A DNA stretch of 64,000 nt from an uncultured Prevotellaceae bacterium (GTDB lineage Bacteria > Bacteroidota > Bacteroidia > Bacteroidales > Bacteroidaceae). The first letter of the stretch is position 1; the number at the start of each line of letters is the position of its first letter. The position numbers and the translations under genes were made by a program. The stretch covers positions 62,001 to 126,000 of the forward strand of contig ONCG01000025.1 in the NCBI GenBank assembly GCA_900316285.1. Reading direction: 5' to 3'. A model generated the notes under the pieces. That model made no database searches. It saw only the letters and a list, made by a program, of their open reading frames with translations, and was not told the origin of the DNA. Shown here piece after piece: positions 36,854 to 45,235 of the stretch.

Positions 36854-38542
36854 ATGGATTGGATCATTAATCTTTTCACCAACACCGAATCGGTAGCCCA
36901 CATCGTGTTGCTCTACGCCATTGTGATCAGCGTAGGCGTGCTGCTGGGCAAAGTAAAGATCTTTGGTATCTCGCTGGGCGTGACCTTCGTGCTCTTCGCA
37001 GGAATCATTGCCGGTCACATTCACTTCACGGCACCTACCGACATTCTGAACTTTGCGCAGGACTTGGGCCTGATTCTCTTTGTGTTCTGCATCGGTCTGC
37101 AGGTGGGACCGGGCTTCTTCGAAAGCTTCCGCAAGGGCGGCGTAACACTTAACCTACTGGCCACTTCGGCCATTGCGTTGAACATCGCCGTGATGTTCGC
37201 CTGCTTCTTCTTGTTCTTCGACACCAGCAACTCGGTGAACCTGCCAATGATGGTCGGTACACTCTATGGTGCCGTCACCAACACGCCGGGTCTCGGTGCT
37301 GCCAACGAAGCACTCGCATCGGTATTCCCCGACGGCGGACCGCAGATAGCCAGCGGTTATGCCTGTGCCTATCCGCTTGGCGTGGTGGGCATCATCGGTG
37401 CCACGATAGCCGTGCGCTACATCTGCCGCATCAGCCTTGAGGACGAGGAAAAGCAGCTGGCCGACGCCGAGGCCGAGAACCCGCACGAGAAGCCGCACCA
37501 GATGGTGCTGCGCGTGAGCAATAAGTACATCACTGGCCGCACGCTGATGCAGATCAGCGAGTTCCTCGGCCGTGACATCGTCTGCACGCGCCTGCTCCAC
37601 GAGGGTAGCATCGAGATTCCGAACCGCAACACCATCCTGAACCTCGGCGACGAGATGCTCATCGTCTGCGCCGAAGCCGATGCCGAAGCCATCCAGGCCT
37701 TCATAGGCCCGAAGCTCGACAAGGAATGGGAGGCTGAGGACCTGAACCAGCCGCTGGTCTCGAAGCGCATCCTCGTGACCAACCCGAAGATGAACGGTAA
37801 GACGCTGGGCAAGATGCACTTCTCGAGCGTCTATGGCGTGAACGTGACGCGCATCACCCGCCAGGGCATGGAGCTCTTTGCCTCGCGCAACCACCACTTC
37901 CACGTGGGTGATCGCATCATGGTAGTCGGTCCGGAGGAGAACGTAAATCGTGTTGCCGATATGATGGGTAACTCCATCAAGCGCCTGGATGCACCGAACA
38001 TCGCCACCATCTTCATCGGCATCTTCGTAGGTATCCTCTTCGGCAGCCTGCCCATCGCCATCCCCGGTATGCCCGTACCCCTGAAGCTGGGTCTGGCCGG
38101 CGGTCCGCTCATCATCGCTATCTTGATTGGCCGCTTCGGCTACCGCATGAAGCTGGTGACCTACACCACGTCGTCGGCCAACATGATGCTCCGAGAGATA
38201 GGCCTGGTGCTGTTCCTGGCCAGCGTGGGCATCAAGGCGGGAGCAGGCTTCTGGAACACCGTCATCGAGGGCGACGGCCTGAAGTATGTGTACACGGGCT
38301 TCCTCATCACCATCATCCCGATTCTGATTATCGGTACGATTGCCCGTCTGCGCTACCACTTCAACTACTTCACCATCATGGGAATGCTTGCCGGTACCTA
38401 TACCGATCCGCCAGCACTGGCCTACGCCAACGCTTCTTGCTCGCGTGAGGCTCCCGCCATCGGCTACTCCACGGTTTATCCGCTGAGCATGTTCCTCCGC
38501 ATCTTCACCGCCCAGCTCATCGTGCTATTCTGTTGCGGATAA
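36854..38542 (+). CDS. AspT/YidE/YbjL antiporter-family transporter
   Basis: A 562-residue membrane protein with the duplicated AspT/YidE/YbjL architecture: five N-terminal helices ending at the re-entrant [20 protein letters not shown] (about residues 132-151), two cytoplasmic TrkA-C regulatory domains (about 210-375, [17 protein letters not shown] and [18 protein letters not shown]), then five or six C-terminal helices with [19 protein letters not shown] as the second re-entrant motif. AspT exchanges aspartate for alanine; other members are uncharacterised, so the substrate is open. The SDR gene follows after 33 bases. Confidence 0.9.
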   Translation: MDWIINLFTNTESVAHIVLLYAIVISVGVLLGKVKIFGISLGVTFVLFAGIIAGHIHFTAPTDILNFAQDLGLILFVFCIGLQVGPGFFESFRKGGVTLNLLATSAIALNIAVMFACFFLFFDTSNSVNLPMMVGTLYGAVTNTPGLGAANEALASVFPDGGPQIASGYACAYPLGVVGIIGATIAVRYICRISLEDEEKQLADAEAENPHEKPHQMVLRVSNKYITGRTLMQISEFLGRDIVCTRLLHEGSIEIPNRNTILNLGDEMLIVCAEADAEAIQAFIGPKLDKEWEAEDLNQPLVSKRILVTNPKMNGKTLGKMHFSSVYGVNVTRITRQGMELFASRNHHFHVGDRIMVVGPEENVNRVADMMGNSIKRLDAPNIATIFIGIFVGILFGSLPIAIPGMPVPLKLGLAGGPLIIAILIGRFGYRMKLVTYTTSSANMMLREIGLVLFLASVGIKAGAGFWNTVIEGDGLKYVYTGFLITIIPILIIGTIARLRYHFNYFTIMGMLAGTYTDPPALAYANASCSREAPAIGYSTVYPLSMFLRIFTAQLIVLFCCG

Positions 38543-38575
38543 GGCGGGACTATCAACCAAACAAAGACTGACGAG

Positions 38576-39598
38576 ATGAGAATACTTATTATTGGTGGAA
38601 CAGGTACCATCAGTAGTGCCATCACCCGACAACTGGCAGCCAGCGGACAAGACCTCTGGCTGCTCAATCGTGGCACCCGCAAGCAAGAGGTTCCTGCAGG
38701 CGTAAAGCAAATCGTTGCCGACATCAGCAACGAGGAGGAAGTTAAGCGTCTGCTGGGCGACATGCAGTTCGACGCCGTTTGCGAGTTCATTGGCTTTGTG
38801 CTGGAACAAGTGGAGCGCGATATTCGCCTTTTCAAGGGCCGCACGCGCCAGTATGTCTACATCAGTTCGGCCTCGGCCTACAACAAACCCGCCAGCAATC
38901 ACGTCATCAACGAAGGAACCACGCTCGCCAACCCCTACTGGGAATACTCGCGCAACAAGATTGCTTGCGAGGAACTCTTAATGCGGGAGTATCGCGAGAA
39001 CGCCTTCCCCGTCACCATCGTCCGCCCGAGCCACACCTATTGTGAGCGTTCGGTGCCGGTGAGCGTGCATGGTCCGAAAGGCAGCTGGCAGGTGCTGAAG
39101 CGCATGATTGACGGAAAGCCGGTCGTCGTGCAGGGCGACGGCAGTTCGCTTTGGACACTCACGTGGAACGAAGACTTTGCACGTGGCTTCATCGGTTTGC
39201 TCGGCAACCCGAAAGCAATCGGCGAGGCGTTCCAGATTATGAGCGATGAGTCGCTGACGTGGAACCAGGTCTATAAGTGTGTTGCCGATGCCCTCGGCGT
39301 AGCGTTTCACCCTTACTATGTGTCATCAGAATTCCTTGCTGCCGTTGCTCCGAAGGAGTACGACTTCACGGGCAATCTGCTGGGCGACAAGTCGGTCACC
39401 GTTGTGTTCGACTGTTCGAAGTTGAAACGAGTCGTACCTGGCTTCCAGGCCACCACCCGTTTCCATGAAGGAGTAAGGCGCTGCGTCGCCTACCTCCTCT
39501 CCCACCCTGAACTGCAAGTGGAAGATGAGGAGTTCGATGCCTGGTGCGACCAAGTCATCGCAGCCCAGGAGCAAGCGAAGGCGGCACTTATGAAGTAA
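38576..39598 (+). CDS. NAD-dependent epimerase/dehydratase-like SDR protein
   Basis: A 340-residue extended SDR. ILIIGGTGTISSAITRQLAASGQDLWLLNRG at the N-terminus is the Rossmann GxxGxxS motif with the acidic/basic residue that selects the cofactor. QYVYISSASAYNKP and YWEYSRNKIACEELL give the Tyr-xxx-Lys-type catalytic region in an atypical spacing (Y near 122, K near 126). C-terminal half: VRPSHTYCERSVPV and GDGSSLWTLTWNEDFARGF. These resemble NAD-epimerase-like proteins of unknown substrate in Bacteroidota and plant CSP41-like RNA-binding SDRs. It converges with the GH13 gene 18 bases away. Confidence 0.8.
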   Translation: MRILIIGGTGTISSAITRQLAASGQDLWLLNRGTRKQEVPAGVKQIVADISNEEEVKRLLGDMQFDAVCEFIGFVLEQVERDIRLFKGRTRQYVYISSASAYNKPASNHVINEGTTLANPYWEYSRNKIACEELLMREYRENAFPVTIVRPSHTYCERSVPVSVHGPKGSWQVLKRMIDGKPVVVQGDGSSLWTLTWNEDFARGFIGLLGNPKAIGEAFQIMSDESLTWNQVYKCVADALGVAFHPYYVSSEFLAAVAPKEYDFTGNLLGDKSVTVVFDCSKLKRVVPGFQATTRFHEGVRRCVAYLLSHPELQVEDEEFDAWCDQVIAAQEQAKAALMK

Positions 39599-39616
39599 TC
39601 ATCCTGTAGTTACTGA

Positions 39617-41368
39617 CTATAGTAACTTCACGATGGCATAAGAAGTGGCTGGCATATGAATCGTCATATTGCCAGTCTTTTTATTGTGCTCCATCGGAAA
39701 GCGGTCGCCGGCAAGAAGGCGGGTCTTCTTGAATTTCACGTTGATGGGGAACGTGGCATCCGATGCTTCCGCTCTTGGATTGAGCATCACCAGCACCACA
39801 TCCTTTCCTGCTGCACGCGCATAGACGAAAGGATAGATCGAGGGCGACGGCTTTCCTGCATCGGCAGAGGGATAAACGGGTACGAACTCCGCATAGTTGG
39901 CAAGTGCCGGCTCGCTGTGATGAAGCGCAATGAGTCGGCGCGTCTTGTTCAATAGCGAGTTCGGGTCTTTCTCCTGTGTTGCCACATTGGGAGCATCGGG
40001 CGAAGGGTCAACGGGCAAGTAGAGACTGGAAGCATCGCCCGTGGAGAAGCCGAGGTTCTTACCGCTGTTCCATTGCATCGGAGTGCGTGCTCCGTTGCGT
40101 GGCTGATATGCCCCCTCCACCTGTGGCCAGTCGTTCGGTAGTTGCTTCATACCAATCTCATTACCATAATAAAGGAACGGCACGCCAGGCATGGTGAAGC
40201 CGAAGGCATAGATAATTTCCAACTCCTTGTCTGTGCGATGATTACCCAGACGGGCATTGTCGTGATTGCCCAGCGGCAGACTAATATATCCCTTGCCCAC
40301 GGTCTTCTCATACTGGTCCATGTAGCTCTTCAGGAAAGCGGTGATGTCGCCTTTTCCCTCTGCATCGAAGTAGCTATGTCCCTCACTCACACCGTTGAGA
40401 ATGCGCCAACTCTCCTTCTGGAACAAGTCGTTGTAGCCGTTGAACCAATGGAAGAAGTCAACGTGGAAGCAGTCGTCGAGTGCGTCGGCAGGATACGACC
40501 ACTCCGCCACCATGAAGCCTTCGGGATACTCCTTCTCCAACAGCTGGCGAATCTCGCGCCAGAAGAGCTTCGTCTCGTTCTCGTTAGTGTTGAAGAACTG
40601 CTCGTTGCCACGCACACGTCGTGTCTTCACCAGCGCACCGGCCATATCTGCACGGAATCCGTCGGCACCCATGTCCATCCAGAAACGCAGCACGTTCTTC
40701 AGGTCTTCGCGCATCGCCAACACGTCGGGATGATTGGTGGGCAACTGCCAAGGCTGGTCGGGGTCGGGATTCGAGAAACCAAAGTTCAATGCCGGCTGAC
40801 ACCAGTAGAAGTTTCGCATGAATTGTCCGTTGCGTCGGCCGTAACCCTTGATGAACTGTCCAGCAAACTCGCGTGGTGGGTCCACCCAGTTGGTCTCGGT
40901 CCAGATGTAGTAGTTCGAATACTTGTTCTTCTTCTGTTTCTGCGACTCCACGAACCACGGGTTGTCGATGGAGGTGTAGCTGATGACGTAGTCGAAGATG
41001 ACATGCATGCCTCGCTTGTGCACTTCCTCAAACAGCCGGCGTGCATCGTCGTTGGTGCCATAGCGGGGGGCAATCTTGTAGTAGTCGCGAATGTCGTAAC
41101 CCGCATCCATGAAGGGCGAGTCGAAGAATGGATTGAACCAGATGGCATCAACGCCGAGGCTCTTCACATAGTCGAGTTTGCTGATGATGCCCTTCAAGTC
41201 GCCGATGCCGTCGCCGTCAGAATCGCAGAACGTCTGCGGATAGATCTGATAGAACACCGCATTCTTTGCCCACTCGGGCACCTTCGGTATTTCATACTTA
41301 CCGGTAATCGTTTGTGCTGAAGCAACGAGCGATAGCATTGCCAAGCAAAGCAGGATGATTTTTTTCAT
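39617..41368 (-). CDS. Secreted GH13 alpha-glucan-active enzyme
   Basis: A 583-residue glycoside hydrolase with a signal peptide (MKKIILLCLAMLSLVASAQ). The barrel starts at WAKNAVFYQIYPQTFCDSDGDGIGDLKG. Region II ADGFRADMAGA contains the nucleophile Asp; MVAEWSYP carries the acid/base Glu; LPLGNHDNARL supplies the third Asp. Region I, normally DxxxNH, reads DYVISYT (D126 kept, Asn and His lost), which is unusual for GH13. It probably cleaves or rearranges alpha-glucosidic bonds in the periplasm or outside. ATG 41368 is chosen because the longer frame runs back through the repeats at 41395-41546. The LOG gene lies upstream on the same strand. Confidence 0.88.
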   Translation of the reverse strand: MKKIILLCLAMLSLVASAQTITGKYEIPKVPEWAKNAVFYQIYPQTFCDSDGDGIGDLKGIISKLDYVKSLGVDAIWFNPFFDSPFMDAGYDIRDYYKIAPRYGTNDDARRLFEEVHKRGMHVIFDYVISYTSIDNPWFVESQKQKKNKYSNYYIWTETNWVDPPREFAGQFIKGYGRRNGQFMRNFYWCQPALNFGFSNPDPDQPWQLPTNHPDVLAMREDLKNVLRFWMDMGADGFRADMAGALVKTRRVRGNEQFFNTNENETKLFWREIRQLLEKEYPEGFMVAEWSYPADALDDCFHVDFFHWFNGYNDLFQKESWRILNGVSEGHSYFDAEGKGDITAFLKSYMDQYEKTVGKGYISLPLGNHDNARLGNHRTDKELEIIYAFGFTMPGVPFLYYGNEIGMKQLPNDWPQVEGAYQPRNGARTPMQWNSGKNLGFSTGDASSLYLPVDPSPDAPNVATQEKDPNSLLNKTRRLIALHHSEPALANYAEFVPVYPSADAGKPSPSIYPFVYARAAGKDVVLVMLNPRAEASDATFPINVKFKKTRLLAGDRFPMEHNKKTGNMTIHMPATSYAIVKLL

Positions 41369-41394
41369 AATGGGTTTATTGTTTAAAGGGTTTA

Positions 41395-41430
41395 AAGGGG
41401 AGAAAAGGGGAGAAAAGGGGAGAAAAGGGA
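41395..41430. repeat. Tandem GGGGAGAAAA repeat
   Basis: About four copies of the 10-mer GGGGAGAAAA in the leader of the GH13 gene, preceded by GTTTAAAGGG twice. Similar GGGGAGAAAAGGG tracts occur near 52410 and (complement) 52555. Confidence 0.8.
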
Positions 41431-41450
41431 CGAATGCTTTACTGCCAACT

Positions 41451-41546
41451 GTAGGGGCAGACCCCCGTGTCTGCCCGAACAATAACGAACAACCTGCACG
41501 CCCATACGACCCAAATTTACGGGCAGACACGGGGGTCTGCCCCTAC
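41451..41546. mobile_element. GTAGGGGCAGAC element with 27-bp perfect inverted arms
   Basis: Arms 41451-41477 and 41520-41546 are perfectly complementary over 27 bases, beginning GTAGGGGCAGACCCCCGTG, with a 42-base middle. Single arms or fragments occur at 54707, 55232 and 62654. It sits 80 bases upstream of the GH13 start. No coding capacity. It behaves like a REP or MITE. Confidence 0.85.
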
Positions 41547-41557
41547 CGTGGGTGACA

Positions 41558-41587
41558 GACGCGAAGCGTATCTTACTCCCCTTTCTT
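41558..41587. repeat. GACGCGAAGCGTATCT repeat, copy 1
   Basis: Thirty bases matching 51895-51924 with one mismatch. It contains the mini-hairpin ACGC-GAA-GCGT. It lies 25 bases downstream of the LOG gene on its transcribed strand. Confidence 0.75.
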
Positions 41588-41600
41588 CCCTTTAAGCTCT

Positions 41601-41645
41601 TTCTTTCCCCGCTACGCTCTGAAAGCGTCTCCTTCGTCGCCGAGC
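41601..41645. repeat. Dispersed repeat covering the 3' end of the LOG gene
   Basis: Bases 41615-41645 are identical over 31 positions to the reverse complement of 52458-52488; similarity continues to 41601 with one mismatch. The stop codon and the last ten sense codons of the LOG gene fall inside. Confidence 0.88.
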
Positions 41646-42628
41646 GCACTCCCCTTTATGCCCTTTGCTTGAAACCTCTTTAACTCCTTCTCTATCTGCT
41701 CGGTATCATCGGTGATGCTCAGCAGCAGATTCTTGTATTTACCAGCGGCCATGAGCTGTTGCAGGAGCGGATAGACAGGCATCTCCTCGGTCCAGTATTT
41801 CTCACCCATGAACACCATCGGACTCGAGATGCCAAACGACAGATAGTGGTTTTGCACCGCATCTTGAAAGATTTCCTGCATCGTGCCAGCGCTGCCAGGC
41901 GTGAAGATGATGCCACCAAAAGCCATCGTCAGAATGCTATCTTCACGCAGACTGTTCTCGAAGAATTTTGCAATGTGCGTGGCAAATGGCGTTGACGGCT
42001 CATGCCCGTAAAGCCATGTGGGAACACCCAGGCTGACAAACTCGCTCTGCGGGAATCGGCGCATCACATAGAGAGCCGACGAAAGCCACTTCCGGTCTTT
42101 ATACGACACCGCCTCGGCAGCCAGCATCTCCACTGCCTTCAGCGCTTCCTCTTGCGTGCGACCGGCCAGCCACGCACCCAGATGGGTAGCCTCCATCGCG
42201 CCGGGACCACCGCCACTCAGCATGTAGAACCCTTCCTCGGTGAGCCGTTTGCAAAGCATGACGATACGGGCAAACATCGGGTCGGAGCGCAGCAGCGCAT
42301 GACCGCCCATCAGACCAATGCATCGCCGGCCATCGTGTTCAGCAAGGAATGCGTCGAGTGCCGTGTGAATGCCGTGATCGTGAAGTGCTCGAGCCAGCGA
42401 CTCGTTCACGTTCTGTGCATTCTTACCCATCGACATATAGTGCTGATATACCTTCCTGTCGTAGCAATTCACATACGACGCCCAGTCTTCTTCCTCGTCG
42501 TCCGACGGCTGGTAGCCTCCGTAGAGGTCGTGGGCAGCATAGAGACTCGTCCGCGTCACATCGAAAGGCACGCTCTCCAACCATTCGCGCATGCCTTCTA
42601 TCTGCTGCAAGTTCTTATTGATAATCAT
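41612..42628 (-). CDS. LOG-family (lysine-decarboxylase-like fold) nucleotide-hydrolase-type protein
   Basis: A 338-residue protein with the LOG fold: CIGLMGGHALLRSDPMF near residue 103, LSGGGPGAMEATHLGAWLAG near 137 and GGIIFTPGSAGTMQEIFQDAV near 240, the last standing for PGGxGTxxE with the catalytic Glu. Family members cleave N-glycosidic bonds of nucleotides, as in the cytokinin-activating LOG or bacterial PpnN. Here the substrate is unknown. The last 11 codons (ALGDEGDAFRA) and the stop lie in a dispersed repeat that is also at 52458-52502, so the natural C-terminus appears replaced. Confidence 0.82.
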   Translation of the reverse strand: MIINKNLQQIEGMREWLESVPFDVTRTSLYAAHDLYGGYQPSDDEEEDWASYVNCYDRKVYQHYMSMGKNAQNVNESLARALHDHGIHTALDAFLAEHDGRRCIGLMGGHALLRSDPMFARIVMLCKRLTEEGFYMLSGGGPGAMEATHLGAWLAGRTQEEALKAVEMLAAEAVSYKDRKWLSSALYVMRRFPQSEFVSLGVPTWLYGHEPSTPFATHIAKFFENSLREDSILTMAFGGIIFTPGSAGTMQEIFQDAVQNHYLSFGISSPMVFMGEKYWTEEMPVYPLLQQLMAAGKYKNLLLSITDDTEQIEKELKRFQAKGIKGSALGDEGDAFRA

Positions 42629-42663
42629 CGGTGAAGTTTTTTAGGAATGATTGAACAACCGTC

Positions 42664-45030
42664 TTATCGGGAAATACCACACAGATAACCCAGCAGCGCC
42701 ATCTTGCCTCGCATAGTCTCACGGGGCGTGAACTCACCATTCACCCACATATAACGCTGGTTGAAGTACGACTCCTGACGCGGCCAACCGCCATCATTCC
42801 ACGACGGATAGCAGCGGTTGAGCAAGATACGGGCATCGCCGCCGTCGCCTTGCGACCAGGTCTCGGTGCCATTGAACGGTGTCTGACCGGGATGCGTACC
42901 GGGTGCGCCGTCGTTGCGGCCGGTGGAGTAAACATCGGTGAGGTGGCGCTCACCCAAGCCCGTCATCTCAACAATGTTTCCAGGATTACGCCCCAAAGCC
43001 CATCCTGCCTCGGTATACATGGCGTGCTCCAACTGCTGGCGGCGTGCCTTGTTGCCAGCGATGTAATGGGCAAGCATCACCAGCTGCAGGTTCTGCGACG
43101 TCTGCCAGCGGCCGTCGTTGGCTGTACGGCGCGAGGGACGTTGCTGCATGTGACTCAGGTTGTATTCCTCGGCATGGGCGTTGATGCTTGCAAGCAGATG
43201 CTGATAGAGCTCGCCATAATGTCTCTGGTGCGGGCAGATGAGATAGGCAGCGGCAGCCCACAGCTGACAGAACGCCACATCTCCTGCGTTGGCGGCGCCT
43301 CCGAAGAAGCCCTGGCGGCCTCTGCTGAAGAGCAGCGACTGCGCATCCTTGATCATACTCTCGGCGGCCATGATGTCTTCCCACTCCTTTTCGCCCGTCA
43401 CATTATACAAAAAGGCAGCTGCCATCTGTCGGAAGTCGCGACCGCGCATGCCCATGCTACCCACATCCTGCCGGACGTCGAGCTGTTGGTCGTCGAGGCG
43501 GCTGGCATAGCGGAATGCCGTAATGGCCTCCTGTGTGTAATAGGCACGTAGCGAGTCGTTGCCTTGCACGCGGAAAGCATCAGCCATGATTGCGCAGTTG
43601 GCGGCATTCGCCCATGCGGCCATTGGCGTGCAGGCAGCCTGAAACATCACCGTCCAGTCGTTGCTGGGATTGGTCACGCCTTGCGAATAACCTTCGCCGT
43701 CGCGGATGCTCAAGAAGAAATCGGCTTCGTTGCGAGCCTCATCGATGAGGTCGGGAATGCCATTTCCGCTCTCGCGGATGCCCAGATTGTCATCGTTGAG
43801 AGCCCCACCAGTGAGCAGATAAGGCAGAAGCATGTCGTAGATGTTGCTGACATGAGCCAGATGGCGGTCCCAATCGAAGGCATCGGAGTGACCTCCCTTC
43901 ACGTCTACAGCGACAGGATTGCCCGGAAGGCGATGACGCCAGAAGATGGATTGCTGCACGGGTTTGAAGTGGGGCTCGTCCCACACGTCCATGCGAAGGG
44001 CCCTCCACTCGGGGTGCCACGGGTGCAGGTCGGTCTTATATATCGTAAAGCCCTTCGGATCGGTCTCGGGAATGAACTGCGGCTGACGCGGAACCGGGAA
44101 GACATGGTCGGGGTCGATGGGCTCGCCCAGACGCATGTAGTAGTAGCCACGCACCGAGTAGTGATACGGTTCGAAGTAGATGTTCTGGGCGATGTCGAAG
44201 TCCATGCTGCAACCCACATCCTCAACGACGAGTCTATAGCGCCCGGGGCGATTGCCTTTGAAGTCGATGTTCCACACATCGGTACCCACCAAGTCCTTGC
44301 CACCTGCCTCCTTCGACGAGTCAGCCTTGCGCTTCCACAGCTTCACGATGCCGGCCTGCTGCTTGCGTCCCGTCTTCACATCGTAGAGATACACCTTGCG
44401 ACCCTCCCACGACTGGTAGTCGCGCTGTCCGCCATCACCCAACCACTGGTAGAGGTCGGCCGACTTCACTGACTCCGACGGCGTGTAACCAATGATGTTC
44501 ACGTGGATGGCTTCCGACGGTGTGTTCCAGATGTCGAAACGAATAGAGGCCGACAGCTGGTCGCAGCCCAGTCCCTTTGGGATGCTAACGGTGTAGGTGT
44601 GACCTTGCCGCATCGACTTCGGCAGTTGCAGGAATAGCCAGTGGTCGAGTTCGCTCACCAGCCGGTGGTCGGTCTGCATGGGCTTGCTCTTACGCCACAC
44701 GGCCAGTGGCACCTGCGAGGCAAATGCACCATCGTCGGCAGAGCTCACCTTCCACAGCGAAGCCTGTTGGGCCAGCGTTGCGTTCAGGCGCTCACCGAAC
44801 ACCAACAGAGTGTCATCGCCCTCGGCAAACGAATGTCCGAGATAGGCACTCTGCCCTGTTCCACTGTCCCGATAGCGCACCTCACCATCTCTGAAGTGCA
44901 CCATCAGATAATCCTTGTCTATCACTTTCACCTCCATCAGTTTCGTTGCACCGATGGTGGTCGGCATGAGCATGAGTAGCGCTGCTAAAGCACATTCCAC
45001 GTAACGTCTGGTTTCTTTCATGATTGTCAT
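42664..45030 (-). CDS. Secreted GH9 family glycoside hydrolase (cellulase-like)
   Basis: About 788 residues. A signal peptide (KETRRYVECALAALLMLMPTTIGA) leads to an N-terminal CelD-type immunoglobulin-like domain (about 30-270) and then the (alpha/alpha)6 barrel. Seen: KGGHSDAFDWDRHLAHV near 395 with the catalytic base Asp pair, the GNGIPDLIDEARNEADFFL helix near 445, and C-terminal GWALGRNPGNIVEMTGLGERHL and WVNGEFTPRE, the latter holding the acid Glu. GH9 enzymes hydrolyse beta-1,4-glucan or related glucans. Start 45030 or 45021 is possible. A minus-strand TATATTTG box lies 38 bases upstream, divergent from the Memo gene. Confidence 0.9.
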   Translation of the reverse strand: MTIMKETRRYVECALAALLMLMPTTIGATKLMEVKVIDKDYLMVHFRDGEVRYRDSGTGQSAYLGHSFAEGDDTLLVFGERLNATLAQQASLWKVSSADDGAFASQVPLAVWRKSKPMQTDHRLVSELDHWLFLQLPKSMRQGHTYTVSIPKGLGCDQLSASIRFDIWNTPSEAIHVNIIGYTPSESVKSADLYQWLGDGGQRDYQSWEGRKVYLYDVKTGRKQQAGIVKLWKRKADSSKEAGGKDLVGTDVWNIDFKGNRPGRYRLVVEDVGCSMDFDIAQNIYFEPYHYSVRGYYYMRLGEPIDPDHVFPVPRQPQFIPETDPKGFTIYKTDLHPWHPEWRALRMDVWDEPHFKPVQQSIFWRHRLPGNPVAVDVKGGHSDAFDWDRHLAHVSNIYDMLLPYLLTGGALNDDNLGIRESGNGIPDLIDEARNEADFFLSIRDGEGYSQGVTNPSNDWTVMFQAACTPMAAWANAANCAIMADAFRVQGNDSLRAYYTQEAITAFRYASRLDDQQLDVRQDVGSMGMRGRDFRQMAAAFLYNVTGEKEWEDIMAAESMIKDAQSLLFSRGRQGFFGGAANAGDVAFCQLWAAAAYLICPHQRHYGELYQHLLASINAHAEEYNLSHMQQRPSRRTANDGRWQTSQNLQLVMLAHYIAGNKARRQQLEHAMYTEAGWALGRNPGNIVEMTGLGERHLTDVYSTGRNDGAPGTHPGQTPFNGTETWSQGDGGDARILLNRCYPSWNDGGWPRQESYFNQRYMWVNGEFTPRETMRGKMALLGYLCGISR

Positions 45031-45067
45031 GATTTAAATTCTTTTCAATAGGTCTAGTTTGTCTTTG

Positions 45068-45075
45068 CAAATATA
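45068..45075 (-). promoter_or_regulatory. -7 box TATATTTG for the GH9 gene
   Basis: CAAATATA on the plus strand, 38 bases before the first ATG of the GH9 gene. Confidence 0.6.
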
Positions 45076-45223
45076 CGTCTTTTTTTCCAAACTGCCACGT
45101 CTTTTCGGGAAAAAAAGTAGAACATTATTTGTCGCTACCATCCTCAGGTATGTCAAAAGTGCCTCCTTTCTTAATAATTGTTGGAAAAACGGGCAAATGC
45201 TTTCCATTCTGAATGTTTTTTTG

Positions 45224-45231
45224 TATATTTG
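45224..45231 (+). promoter_or_regulatory. -7 box TATATTTG four bases before the Memo-AMMECR1 ATG
   Basis: The box ends at 45231 and the ATG is at 45236. The spacing equals that at the lipid-kinase gene (3116-3128), which again implies a leaderless mRNA. Confidence 0.6.
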
Positions 45232-45235
45232 TGGC

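Noticed and set aside
37154..38359. 401-codon frame opposite the AspT/YidE transporter
   Set aside because: Shadow of the transporter; low-complexity His/Asp/Glu composition with no domain.
40142..41320. 392-codon frame opposite the GH13 gene
   Set aside because: The GH13 reading frame has a signal peptide and catalytic motifs. The plus-strand frame has neither.
41398..41530. N-terminal extension of the GH13 frame to 41530
   Set aside because: It is a translation of the GTAGGGGCAGAC and GGGGAGAAAA repeats. The signal peptide begins at 41368.
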